A stretch of DNA of 64,000 bases from Mallotus nudiflorus. Lineage: Eukaryota > Streptophyta > Magnoliopsida > Malpighiales > Euphorbiaceae. The DNA lies in contig CANTUR010000193.1 of the NCBI GenBank assembly GCA_947683625.1, positions 2,232,001 to 2,296,000 on the forward strand, written 5' to 3'. Below are positions 45,399 through 56,761 of the stretch, piece by piece. Under the pieces are notes generated by a model. It was not told the DNA's origin and ran no database searches. It worked only from the letters and a program-made list of their open reading frames with translations. The stretch's first letter is position 1. Each line of letters opens with the position of its first letter. The translations under genes and the position numbers were made by a program.

Positions 45399-45662
45399 GT
45401 CTTTGTGTCTTGTAATAAAGATAGAATACGCAATATTTAACAAAAATATCTTTTCAATTCATTTTATTATCCAGGGAAAAAATGAGTACATTTATTACAT
45501 CACATGACACAACTCTTGTTATCAGCTAGTCTTTTCAGATTTTCTAACTGAACATTTTTCCTTTCATTTTCATTTCCCTATCTTCTCCATGATCAGCCCT
45601 TTACAGGTTTTCTGAACAGCGGGAATGTCCTAACTTTTTCCTAACCAACCTTTTCAGGTTTT

Positions 45663-46796
45663 CTAGTTAGCAGACTTTTTTTTAAGGTAGTATTTCTTAA
45701 GGCGATCTAGGTTAATTGGCTCAGTAAACTCATTCCCTTCTAGATCTGATATCTTTGTGGCTCCCCTAGGTAGAATTATCTTGACTAAATATGACCCTTC
45801 CCAGTTCGGTTTGAATTTTCCTCTCAGGTCAAACACCATAGCCCTTGCGTGTTTTAATACCATATCTCCTACTTTTATCTTTCCTAGCTTAACCTTTTTG
45901 TTGAACGCTCTTGCTATTCTCCTCTGATAAATTTGAGTGTGGAATAAAGCATCCATCCTTTTCTCATCTAGTGATACAAGGTAATCAAACCTCTTTTACA
46001 TCCATTCACTCTCGGGGATCTTTGCTTCCATAACCACCCTCAAGGATTTAATTTCTGTTTCTATGGGTAGAACTGCTTCACAACCATATACTAACGAGAA
46101 TGGAGTTTATCCTGTAGTCGTACATGTTGTAGTTTTGTATCCCCACAAAGCAAAAGGAAGGTGTTCGGACTAGTCCTTATGTGTCTTCACCATGTTAGAG
46201 AGAATTTTCTTTATATTCTTATTAGCCGCTTCTACTACTCCATTAACCTGAGGTCGATAAGGTGAGGACTTATGATGCTCAATCTTATATCTTTGTAACA
46301 ATTCAACAGTTTTTGCCTGAAACTGAACTCCATTGTCTATCACAACATGATGTGGGACCCCATACCTATAGATGAGGTTCTTCTCAATGAACTTCATAAT
46401 TTGTCTAGCTTTTAAGGTACCGAAGGATTCTGCTTCTACCCATCTTGAAAAGTAATCGATTATGACCACTATATATTTATGCCCATTTAAAGTAGTTGGT
46501 TTTACTTCCCCTATTATAACTATTCCCCAGGCTGCAAAGGGCCATGGAGGTGTTGAACTATTTAGAACTGTAGAGGGAAGGTGATTGAGGTTCCCATGTA
46601 TTTGACATTGATGGCATTCTTTTACTATTTGGATGCAGTCCTTTTCCATACTCCCCCAATAGTACCCCTTTCGAGTAATCTTCTTTGCTAGAATTATCCC
46701 ATTCATATATGATTCACAGACTCCTACATGAATTTCTCTCATCACCTGCTCTGCTTCATCCTTCTTGAGACATCTCAGTTGTATTCCATTCGGCAT
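45663..46796 (-). pseudogene. Tat integrase
   Basis: 46796-46170 is open for 208 codons. The zinc-binding part is KKITRKGYYWGSMEKDCIQI with CHQCQIHG. The core has AAWGIVIIGEV, where relatives have Asp after WGx (D to V), then IIDYFSRWVEA, GVPHHVVIDNG (second Asp kept) and NGVVEAANKNIKKIL (Glu kept). After stops and frame changes the C-terminal part reads VGDMVLKHARA and GKFKPNWEGSYLV (45956-45663). The missing first catalytic Asp alone would abolish activity. Confidence 0.9.
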
Positions 46797-46888
46797 CCTT
46801 CTGTATAATATCCCATCATGACTTGTATAATGATGTGCAAGAACATGAAGAGCATATCTATCTTTGGAAGTTGCTTCATTTGGTATCT

Positions 46889-47818
46889 CTAGATGTCATA
46901 AAACCATGGCTTTTTCTCTGGCCCTATTTGAATATTCATGATATGTTCTTTGCCATAACATGGAACTTGCGTTTTCATTATCACCAAAGGTTTCATCATC
47001 AATCCCGTCAGTTTATCCCACATTGAAGAAAGTGTTGCTAAAGCATCCGCTATCTGATTCTCATCTCTTGGTAGATGCATAAAAAGACATTTGGTGAAAT
47101 TCTTTATCAGCTTTCCCAAATAATGGATGTAAGGTTTCAGTCTTTCTTCCTTTACTTCCCACTCTTCATTAGCTTGGCTGATGACCAACATGGAATCTCC
47201 GTAAACCAATAGGTCTTTTGCTCTGACTGCCAATGCTGCTTCCATATCATAGATACATGCCTTGTACTCAGCCATATTGTTGGTAACCCTGAAGTCTAAT
47301 TTCTGGGCCATTGGGATGGTTTCTCCTTCTGGTGTGACAAGAATTACTCCTAACCCTACTCCTTTATTATTCACTGCTCCATTGAAATAAAGTTTCCATT
47401 CTTGGTATTTTATTACCACTAGGTTCTCATCTAGAAACTCTAGATTCCACTGCTCATTTCCTTCGATTGCATTCTGGGCTAGAAACTTTGCTACAACTCT
47501 GCCTTTGATGAACTTTGTAGTGACGTATTCTATATCGAACTTCGTTAAAAGTACCAACCATCTAGACATCTTTCCAGTCAAAGCTGGTATTTGGAACAAG
47601 TATTTTAAAGGATCTATCCTTGAAATGGCTTGTACTTTGTAGGACTGGAAGTAATGCCTTAACTTCTTTGTAGCCCAAATCATTATCAAACATGTCTTCT
47701 CTATAAGATTGTACTTTTCCTCATATGGCAAGAACTTTTTACTGAGGTAATATATAGCATACTCCACCCCTTCGGGCCCTTCTTGTGCTAGCATTGCTCC
47801 CATCGCCTTTTCTTCTAA
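46889..47818 (-). pseudogene. Tat RNase H plus second, archaeal-type RNase H
   Basis: Open from 47803 to 46889 (304 codons). The first domain, remnant RNase H and connection, has AMGAMLAQEGPEGVEYAIYY, KTCLIMIWATKKLRHYF and KMSRWLVLLTKFDIEY. The second starts WKLYFNGAVNNKGVGLGVIL, where the usual catalytic YxDGA is YFNGA (D to N). TNNMAEYKACIYDMEAAL, DLLVYGDSMLVI and DENQIADALATLSS keep the other acidic residues. Two RNase H domains in a row are a hallmark of the Tat lineage. Confidence 0.9.
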
Positions 47819-49091
47819 AGCAAAATATAAAATTAAAGGCTTACCTTATTTTGGTGGCCTTAATACAGGCGGGTTGGTAAGGTATTCCTTAATCTTATCA
47901 AAGGCTTTCTGGCATTCTTCATTCCACTCCACAGGTTGATTCTTCTTCAAGAGCTTGAAAATTGGGTCGCAAACCATAGTAAGTCTTATAATGAACCTAC
48001 TGATGTACTGCAGTTTTTCGATCAACCCTCATACTTCCTTCTCTGTTCTTGGCGCTGGCATCTCCTGAATGGCTTTGATCTTGTCTGGATCGACTTTTAT
48101 TCCTCTGTTGCTGACTATGTGCCCCAATAACTTTCCTGAAGTTACCCCAAAGATGCATTTCTTCGGATTCAGCCTTAGGTTATATTTTTCTATTCTTCCT
48201 AAGAACTTATCTTAAGCCTCAAAGTGTCCCTCTCTTGTTTCAGACTTTACCATCATGTCATTAACATAAAATTCCACTTCCTTATGCATTATATCATGAA
48301 ATAAGGCAGTGGCTGCTCTTTAATAAGTTGCTCCTATGTTCTTTAATCCAAAGGGCATCACCTTGTAGCAGTACGTTCCCCATTCCGTGATGAAAGCAGT
48401 TTTGATTTTATCCATAACGGCCATCATTATCTGATTGTAACCTAAGAACCTATCCATAAATGAATACATCGGATGCTGCACTATCCATAATCATATCAAT
48501 ATGAGGTAAAGGAAAATCATCCTTTGGGTATGCTTTATTCAAGTCCCTGAAGTCTACACACATTTGAACTTTTCCATCTTTATTAGGAACTGGTACTATA
48601 TGTGCCAACCATTAAAGGTATTCCATAACTTCTAGAAAACCAGCCTGGATTTGCTTAGTGACTTCTTCCCTTATCTTTTCTATCCATTCGGGCCTTAACC
48701 TATGAAGTTTCTGCTTAACAGGTTTAGCTTCAGGATATGTTGGAATGTGATGCTCCGTAATTCCTCTATTTAACCCTGGTATATCCTCATAGGACCAAGC
48801 AAATACTACCTTTCTTTTTATTAATATTCTCTCAAATTTTTCCCTCTCTTTAGGAGTTAAGTCATGTGATATAGAAATGTGTTTTGGTTGTTCATTTATG
48901 CCTATGTTTAATGAATCTAATTGAATAGAATTAATTTCAAACATGCATGAATGATCATTATTAAAATGCACAAAACCATCAGAATCAACATCACATAAGT
49001 AAGCCAAACTAGAATTTATATCATTAACCATAAATTTTTCATCCCCAAACAAACTGGATGTTATTACATCAGTTTCTTCATAAAAAAACAT
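47819..49091 (-). pseudogene. Tat reverse transcriptase
   Basis: 49091-48612 is open: KVVFAWSYEDIPGLNRGITE, then KQKLHRLRPEWIEKIREEV. After a stop it continues LAHIVPVPNKDGKVQMCVDF and RDLNKAYPKDDFPLPHIDM, then with frameshifts TAFITEWGTYCYKVMPFGLK and VEFYVNDMMVKS near 48265. The catalytic YVDD is YVND. The thumb/connection part reads LGHIVSNRGIKVDPDKI and LLKKNQPVEWNEECQKAF down to about 47870. Several stops and frameshifts break it. Confidence 0.9.
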
Positions 49092-49099
49092 CAGTAAAA

Positions 49100-50048
49100 C
49101 TATTATTAATGATACTAGCTAATTCTTATGATGGTTCTTTGTTGGGTGGCAGACAAAGCAGTTCTTCGATGTCTTCGGTTTTCATCTTTTCAGCAACTAT
49201 CTTCATCACCTTGTCCTTGTTGTCTTGCACTAGCTTTTCAACTATCTATTCTTTAAAAATTTCAAATCCAGGAATATCCACACTAGCTACTTGGACAGGC
49301 TCCTTTTCACCTTGGTAAAACTTCTCCTTTCCTTGCTTGATAAAGTTACCTTTCAGGGGTCCCACACTCCCTAGGCCGTTTTCATTGAAAAACCTTCTTC
49401 TTGTCCCTTTGCTACTAAACTCAGCTCTAGTATAGCCCAATCCTCTTGTGTCATTCTAGGTTTTGAAATCTGGTAGTTTTGGGATTCCTTGCTCATTTTT
49501 CCCTAGTCCTTGCCTTGGTCGGTAATTTATCTTCTTAATCATGTTCATAACCCTTGGATCCATTGCGACTCCCTCTGAAATCATGGCCACTTGATAACCT
49601 GGGGGAGTGATTACCTATTTCTGACTATCAATAATTGTAGACACCATTTTTCCCATACTAGCATCTAGAGTCACCGCTTCCCTATCAAGTAAGAATTTCA
49701 CCTTTTGATGCACAATCGAAGGCACTCCTCCCAAGACATGATACCAAGGTCTACCCAGAAGAAGGGCATAAGTGATAGGAATATCTAGAACAATGAATTC
49801 AACCATTACCTCTATAGGTCCAGTCTTCACGAAAGCCACAAAGGTTCCTTCTACACCACTTATGCTGTCATCATAAGCCCTTATTACAAGGTTCGATTTT
49901 GCCAAATCCTCCACCTTCACACCTAAATTGGGTAGGATCTATAGTGGACAAACATTAATTGCAGACCCATCATCCACCATCACATAATTAGTCCTCTTCC
50001 CTCTTACTTCAGTTGGGATGAATAGTGCTTTATTATGGTTCCTTCCTT
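49100..50048 (-). pseudogene. Tat aspartic protease and G-patch
   Basis: RGKRTNYVMVDDGSAINVCP near 49960-50010 is the Tat-type D-G-S-A active site; a stop follows it. LLGRPWYHVLGGVPSIVHQK follows at about 49760-49720. Downstream, INYRPRQGLGKNEQGIPKLP (about 49545-49490) and TRGLGYTRAEF match the G-patch motif found between protease and RT in Tat/Ogre elements. Stops interrupt between the blocks. Confidence 0.82.
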
Positions 50049-50735
50049 CTACAGGTAAATCCTCATCCGAGAAAGTACCCCATGCTTTTTCTCAGTAACC
50101 TTGGCCACCATTGTTTCAGAAGTTGATGTAGTCTCAATGTTTATGTTAGTCAAGGACTTAACTAGGGCTCTTCTGTGGCTGCTCGAATGCATCAAGAGCT
50201 CCCAAATACTTACGTTGGCCTTCGCTTTCCTAAGCTGTTCGAGAATCAAGTCATCACCATGTTCATTTGAGTCTTCTCCTTCAGTAGCTTCTTCCCTCTC
50301 TATGGCTTTCTCTGCTGGCTTATAACCTTTCCTGCTTCTAGTAACATGACTGACTTCAGGATTATCTACCCATACATCATACCCTTCAATGCCTTCCTCA
50401 TCCGAATTACACCAGATATCAATCATCTCTATAGTCCGATCTTTCCTCCCTTCTTTCTATACCTCGACCATGCATTTTTCCTTCTTGACCAGTAAATTTT
50501 CATCATCGAACTCCTCACCCCATCCTGTAGGCTCGATTGTATCAATAGATATGTCAAAAGAAAGTGGTTTGGAGTAAAACACCTTATAATCAAACTTGCC
50601 TGAGGGCTGTCCCAGTAAGTCTTCGGCCAGTTCCACACTTTTAGGAGTATTAGGAGATTTCTTAGTAGTTTTAAGACTTAGATCCTCAAAAGAGTTTAGC
50701 ACTTCTTCTTTGCTCACTCCTGAGTTGATCATCAT
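50049..50735 (-). pseudogene. Tat gag-protease spacer
   Basis: Two open stretches (50735-50457 and 50426-50049) are acidic. They contain LILEQLRKAKANVSIWELLM followed by HSSSHRRALVKSL, the conserved spacer just before the protease in Tat gag-pol. One stop and frame changes lie between them. Confidence 0.75.
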
Positions 50736-50756
50736 AGTGGTTGGGGGTGGTACGTT

Positions 50757-51433
50757 TCAAAAATTTGGGAAAGGATTATTTCGAGTGTTTGGGTTTGGGC
50801 TTGATTTTTCAGGGTTTATGATCTTTCCAGAGTCTATGAGGTTTTGGATTTCGTGTTTAAGACGCATGCAAGAGTCAGTAAAGTGACCAACAACTTGATG
50901 AAATTTGCAATAACTATGTTGATCAAAATCAGGGAGGTTTGGGTTTGGTGGTCTAGAAGGGGTTAAGGGTCTAATGAGGCCTTTTTGAATGAGATGGTCT
51001 AGGACTTTGGATAAGGGTTGGTTAAAATTTGAGAATCTCCTAGGTTGTTGGATGGCATGAACTCCTATGACTCGGTTGGTATTTCCTTGCTGCATGCCCC
51101 CAGTTGGGTAATTTCTCACTCCAGTGTTCTTAGTGGCCTTCTTTTCTCATTTTCAATCTCTTCAGACTGTAACCCATCATCATAAAGGTCCACGAACGTC
51201 TTGGGGTTCATCATTTGCAACCTCTCCACTAGGTTAGGTGACACATTTCAGACTATCATTCTAACCTGGTCCTTCTCTGCCAATTTGTTCTTCATCATTC
51301 CCGCCTTATTTATGAACCTAGTCAGAAAATCTGAAAATGATTCGTTGGGCTTTTGTTTGGTCAGTTCCAGATCTCTTATAGACACCTCAAGCCTAGTATT
51401 ATAGTCATATTGCTTTAGAAAAGAAGTGCACAA
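50757..51433 (-). pseudogene. Tat gag (C-terminal half readable)
   Basis: 51433-51248 reads TRLEVSIRDLELTKQKPNES then FSDFLTRFINKAGMM, the retrotransposon-gag core. 51119-50757 carries the Tat-type knuckle YCKFHQVVGHFTDSCMRLKH. A frameshift and stops separate the blocks. The N-terminal half (about 51434-52025) is present but heavily broken. Confidence 0.82.
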
Positions 51434-52932
51434 CTCCCTTCAATCTACTCAGATAGACTTCTCTAACCCATGATACCGGTTAACGGCCATACCTTCCAAG
51501 GATAGCACAAACAGCTTAGTAACCACGGCCAAAGGAGCCTTAGTGGTACTCATAGTAATTGTGTATTAATTGAGATGAACCCTTGGGTCCCCAGTACCAT
51601 CGAACTTCTACAACTGTGGCATTTTGAATTTGTCAGGTAGCATGTCTTCCTCAAATTGCATCATATCATCAAAGTCAAAAGGGCATCCTAGGCCTTGTCC
51701 CCTCATCAACTCTTCCATCTTAGACATCTTCTGAGTTAATGCCTTCATCTATCTGGATTCCAACTCTTGAACTTGCTCAAGTGATTCCTTTTTTTCTTTT
51801 TCAACCATATAACTCTTAACATCCTCGAGTTTCATGTCATTGTCAACAGGTAGTGGACCCATGATAGGTGGGTTGGCCGCGATGGGTGGTGCAGCAGCAG
51901 CAGGTGGTGGCATCAGTCCCGCTAGAGCTTGTCTTAACTCATCTTCATCATTTCTCTCATATCATCCATCAGTGCTCCATTGACATCTTCTAGGGTCTAG
52001 TTTCCTCCCTCTTGTTGTTCCATTCTTTCTGTTCATTCAAGTTACGTAGCTAGATTAATGGGGCTCTTTTCCAGTCTGCTAAGGATCTTTTTCTCGATCG
52101 GTTGGGGGCTTGAATCAGTTCTCACCAGGCTGCCACCTTTTTGACTCCAAACACAGGAAGACTCGGACAAATCTATGATGGCTGCAAGACAAATGGTTAG
52201 TATGATGCATGAGATGCATGTATGCATGATGCACGTGCTATGCAGTATGTAGCAAGTAACAAGTTAGGTATACATACATCCTTCTAACCTTATTTCTCCC
52301 GCACACATATTCAATGGTGAGTCTCTTTTCATAGGATTTTTGATCTTGGACTTAATATCAACAAGGGATATTAGGGACCGATGCACATGCCAAATCTCTA
52401 AAAGCAAAATAGAAGCATAGAAACAACATTTCTAGGTGTAAAAGATTAGCCCAATCTTTATTAACCTTAACAGACTTCTAAAGTATGGGCTTGGGCCTTT
52501 ACAGATAGAAATACCTCATGACAACATTCACAAGAAATTTGGGTAAATCCTAAGGGAAATAACTAAGCCATTATATATGGTTAGGGTCCGGTAACAAGGT
52601 CAAGGTTCCCTTAGTAAGATGCCCTCCTTTACGGACTTTGAGTTATAGGCCAAGGTCAGAGGGGCCCGACATCCTTTGAAAACTCGAGAGAAGACTACCC
52701 CCCTTAAGGACTTGGGTTACAGGCTCTGGTCAGATAAGCCTGGTAATCTCTCTTGGACCGAGTTAAGGCTAAGTGTGATGGTTAGTCAATCTACAACCCC
52801 ATAAAGCTAGTGGAATCATGGAGTCATAAACCAACGCCATCGGTTTAGTAGGGACATGCAGAATGAATGCAAGAATAAAAGAATAATTAATAAAATAATT
52901 CTAAAGAACATAGGTAGAATCAGTATCTCTTA
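51434..52932 (-). other. Tat leader and degraded 5' gag
   Basis: No intact frame. Minus-sense gag begins near 52022 (MEQQEGGN) and is quickly interrupted. The upstream 0.9 kb is the untranslated leader, with a cluster of three ATGCATG (RY-type CATGCA) motifs at about 52206-52236. Confidence 0.6.
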
Positions 52933-52950
52933 TCCCTAGTGGAGTCACCA
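52933..52950 (-). promoter_or_regulatory. Tat primer binding site
   Basis: TGGTGACTCCACTAGGGA on the minus strand, one base from the LTR end; similar to the tRNA-Arg-type TGGCGACTCCGTTGGGGA site of Tat/Ogre elements. Confidence 0.8.
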
Positions 52951-52951
52951 C

Positions 52952-53376
52952 TGTAGATGGCAGGGTTTAGCGCGCGTCCAAGATTTTAGCAACTGCGTCA
53001 CTGTTTGAGCTCAGGGCTCTAAAAAACACACTAACCACTGTCATAAAGACATGGCGTGGAGATGAGGAGTCACCACCTAGGGTAATAACTGGGACAAATT
53101 GAAAAGGTGGTACTTAATTCCCTAAAAGAAAGCCAGCACCACAACCAGGAGATTCTAGATACGGAATACCAACTTCTTTCAGTCTTGTGTTCATTTAGAA
53201 TTACTTTATGAACTACTATCTTATCCTCTATTTACATGCAATTTCATATAAACCCAAAACAATAAAATCCAAGGAAAACTAGTCATGAAATATACAAGTA
53301 AATAATGCATTCAATAAATCATATAATCCCTAAGCTAGTCTAATCTTCATGGATTTTAAATAAATGAGTTAAAGTC
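52952..53376 (-). repeat. Tat 5' LTR, truncated (about 425 of 2121 bp)
   Basis: Matches 39354-39775, then stops abruptly inside GAGTTAAAGTC at 53376, where unrelated sequence begins. Confidence 0.9.
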
Positions 53377-54092
53377 GACTACGAACAATTTATAGTAAAT
53401 GTACTGAATAAATTTGTAACTCATATTATCAACTCTTTGATAATAAATTTATTCAACATAATACTAAAGGAAAAATACTAAAAAAATAACATATTTATTT
53501 ACAAGAATATTTATTGCCACAGGGATTATATACAATGTCTAAATAATTACAAGAATGCTATTAGGGCATACCTTATACTAACACAAATAGGATATGTAAT
53601 ATATATAAAAATAATGAAATTAAGCTATGATAATTAAAAATATAAAAGAATTCATTTATAAGCAGGATGTATATAGGTGTACGAGTCGTTAATATGGTAA
53701 TGACTCATCACTTTAACTCTCTGTGGCGAGTCGTACATGTGTGACAACTCGTCACTAATAGGTGCTGTTACGAGTTGTCAATGCATGATGACTCATCACC
53801 TTATGTCTTTGTTATGACTTGTCAATGAGTGATGAGTCATGACAGTGTGTGCTATTGTGTGCTATTATGGTGCCTAACTAGACATAATTAACAATGCAAT
53901 GAATATATGTAAAAATGTATAAAAATAGAATAGAAAACTAATCATAAACTAAATGTATACTAATAATAAACATACTAATTAAAGAAATAGTGATGAATTA
54001 GTGGAAGTAATTATCATGAAATAAAAGAAAAAATTATGAATCATACCTTGCTAAAATTTGAAAGTCTATAGCTTGACCTTACCATACTTCAC
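53377..54092 (-). other. Athila-B region between integrase and the Tat insertion
   Basis: Non-coding. It holds the motif array at 53668-53862; 53377-53560 is AT-rich with a hairpin of GAATAAATTTGTAACTC / GATAATAAATTTATTC. Confidence 0.6.
53668..53862 (-). promoter_or_regulatory. Athila-B internal array of GATGACTCGTCAC-type motifs
   Basis: About ten half-sites: GTACGAGTCGTTA, AATGACTCATCAC, GGCGAGTCGTACA, GACAACTCGTCAC, ACGAGTTGTCA, GATGACTCATCACC, TGACTTGTCAATG, GATGAGTCATGAC. It carries the same motif as the LTR U3 and sits just after pol. Confidence 0.78.
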
Positions 54093-55428
54093 TTAGGGTG
54101 TAGATAGAGAGATAGAGCAACTCAGATCAATTGTATCACTGATCAAGTAGGGCTTGAGATGATGTCCATTTACTTTAAAAAATTTCCCCTTTGCATTAGC
54201 AAGATCAACTGCTACATGAGGATAAACTTTGACAACTTTAAACGGACCCGTCCATCGTGACTTCAACTTTCCCAAAAATAATCTGAGTCTTGAATTAAAA
54301 AGGAGAACAAGCTTACCTTTATGCAACTCCTTTTTAGATAAATGCTTATCGTGCCATAGCTTAGTATGATCTTTATATAACTTTGCATTCTCGTAAGCAT
54401 TCATTCTTAACTCATCTAATTCGTTAAGCTGAAGTAACCTCTTCCTACCAGCCTTCTTCAAATCAAAATTCAAAGCCCTTATTGCCCAATATGCCTTATG
54501 CTCTAATTCAACAGGGAGATGACATGACTTCCCATAAACTAATTAGTAAGGAGTAAGGCTAATTGGGGTTTTAAAGGCTGTCCTACACGCCCATAAAGCA
54601 TCATCAAGCTTTAATTCTCAATCCTTCCGTGAAGAAGACACTATTTTCTCTAGGATCCACTTAATTACTAATCTCAAACTACCCACTTATTTGTGGGTGA
54701 TATGGAGTAGTAACCTTGTGTGTTACTCTATACTTCTTTAAGAGAGCCTCAATCACATGATTACAAAAATGGGAACCTCCATCACTGATCAATGCCCTAG
54801 GAGTACCAAACCTAGGAAAATTAGTTCTCTTAAGCATCTTCTTGACCATTTTAGCATCATTAATAATAGTTAGCAATGCTTTCACCCATTTTGAAATATA
54901 ATCCACCATGACCATAATATACTTGTAGCCTAAAGAACTAAGAAACAGACCCATGAAATTTATACCCCAAACATCAAAAAGTTCAACTTCAAGGATTCCT
55001 TTTAAAGGCATCTCATGTTTCCTAGTAATATTACCTATTCTTTGACATCTATCACATGTAATAACAAACTCTCTAGCATCTTTAAATAAAGTTGGCCACC
55101 AAAAACCAGACTGTAGTACCTTAGATGTCGTTTTTGTTGCACTAAAGTGTCCTTCAACATCCGAGGAATGGCAATGTCTCAAAACATCTTGAGCTTCATC
55201 TTGAGGAATGTATCTTCGAATTAAACCATCAGGACATCTCTTGTAAAGCATAGGCTCCTCCCAATAATAGAATTTAATATCATGCAGAAATTTCTTTCTT
55301 TGTAAATAATCCAACTCATAAGGAAAAACACCACTGACAAGATAATTTGCAATATCCACATACCATGGAAGTTCCTTTAATACCACACTTAGTAAGTGTT
55401 CATCATGGAATATGTCATTAATTGGCAC
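54093..55428 (-). pseudogene. Athila-B integrase
   Basis: 55428-54679 is open for about 250 codons. The HHCC part is HCHSSDVEGHFSATKTTSKV with CDRCQRIGN. The core has VWGINFMGLF, where relatives have WGIDFMGPF, so the first catalytic Asp is Asn. PRFGTPRALISDGGSHFCNH keeps the second Asp. The Glu-containing region near 54620-54660 is disrupted by a frameshift and stops. The C-terminal part (54473-54093) reads LGKLKSRWTGPFKVVKVYPH and NGHHLKPYL. No chromodomain. Confidence 0.92.
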
Positions 55429-55518
55429 ACCATCATCATTCCTCTTGAGTCCATCCTAATCAATCATTGATAGGTGGTTCACAATAAAGTTCTCACTTCC
55501 CTTCTTATCTCTCACTTC

Positions 55519-56760
55519 CTAATCAAACTCTTGAAGTATCAAAATCCACCGTAAGAGTCTAGGTTTTGCATCCTTCTTTCTTAGAAGATACTTAAGAGCA
55601 ACATGATCTAAATAAACAATCACCTTTTTCCCTACAATATATGCTTTAAACTTGTCAAATGCATAAACAATAGCAAGCAACTCCTTTTCTATTGTGGTGT
55701 AGTTGATCTGAGCATCATCAAGTAGTTTTCTAGCATAGTAAATCACATAAGGCTTGCCTTCCTTTCTCTGACCTAGTATAGCCCCCACCGCAAAGTTACT
55801 AGCATCACACATTATTTCACATGGTTGCTCTCAATTAGGTGGTTGTAAAACTGGTGCAGAAACAAGAGCTCTTTTCAAAGTTGCAAATGCATCAAGGCAC
55901 ATAGCATTAAACTCAAAAATAGCATCTTTAGGAAGTAACCTAAATAATGTTTAGGAAGTAACCTAAACAATGGCTTTACTGTCTTAGAGAAGTCTTTGAT
56001 AAATCTTCGATAGAAACCTACATGTCCAAGGAAGCTTCTTATATCTTTAACACTCTTCAGAGGTGGCAAATTTTTAATGACTTTGATATTTGCTTTATTA
56101 ACTTCAATGCCTCTCTTAGAAACTGAATGACTACGAACAATTCCCTCTTATACCATAAAGTGACATTTTTCCCAATTCAAGACCAATCCATGCTCAATAC
56201 ACTTGTCAAGAACTTTAGATAGATTGTTTAGACAATCAGAAAAATCAATACCGTAAACATCGAAGTCGTCCATAAAAACTTCTACACAATCATTAAGCAA
56301 ATCACTAAATATTGAAAACATGCATCTTTGGAAAGTTTCAGGTGCATTACGTAAACCAAAAGGCATACGTCTACAAGCAAAAGTACCATATGGACATGTA
56401 AAGGTGGATTTAGATTGATCCTCATGATGAATAGGAATTTGGTAAAAACCACTTAATCCATCCAAATAATAAAAATAAGAAAATTTGGCTAGTCTCTCAA
56501 GGACTTGGTCAATAAAAGGCAATGGGAAATGGTCCTTCCTAGTTGCTTTATTCAATTTCTTATAGTCAATACACATACGTCATCCCATGATAGTTCTAGT
56601 AGGTATGAGATCATTGGATTCATTCCTAACAACGGTTAAGCCTCCCTTCTTTGGTACAACCTAAATGGGGCTTACCCACTTACTATCACTAATGGAATAT
56701 ATGATTCCATTATCAAGCAACATAGTTACCACTTTTCTCACCACTTCCTTAAGAGTGGGG
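55519..56760 (-). pseudogene. Athila-B reverse transcriptase and RNase H
   Basis: The RT core 56576-56148 is open: MCIDYKKLNKATRKDHFPLP, YYLDGLSGFYQIPIHHEDQ, TFACRRMPFGLRNAPETF and VEVFMDDFDVYG (both Asp kept). After a stop come DIRSFLGHVGFYRRFIKDFS and RNase H 55812-55519 with CDASNFAVGAILGQRKEG, TTIEKELLAIVYAFDKF and VYLDHVALKYLL. A local duplication near 55930-55965 (two copies of TTTAGGAAGTAACC) shifts the frame. Confidence 0.92.
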
Positions 56761-56761
56761 T

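Larger units (their letters stand above)
39354..53376 (-). mobile_element. Tat/Ogre-type Ty3/gypsy retrotransposon, 5' LTR truncated
   Basis: The order on the minus strand is 5' LTR fragment 52952-53376, PBS, gag, protease with G-patch, RT, RNase H, a second archaeal-type RNase H, integrase, an antisense ORF, tandem repeats, PPT and 3' LTR 39354-41474. The dual RNase H, G-patch, TGGTGACTCCACT-type PBS and antisense ORF together mark the Tat lineage. The 5' LTR has lost about 1.7 kb at its outer end, so no target duplication can be found. Confidence 0.92.

Noticed and set aside
53376..53390. GACTACGAACAATT occurs both here and at about 56131 in the Athila-B RT region
   Set aside because: A 14-bp match in 64 kb of AT-rich sequence is expected by chance; it is not evidence of template switching.
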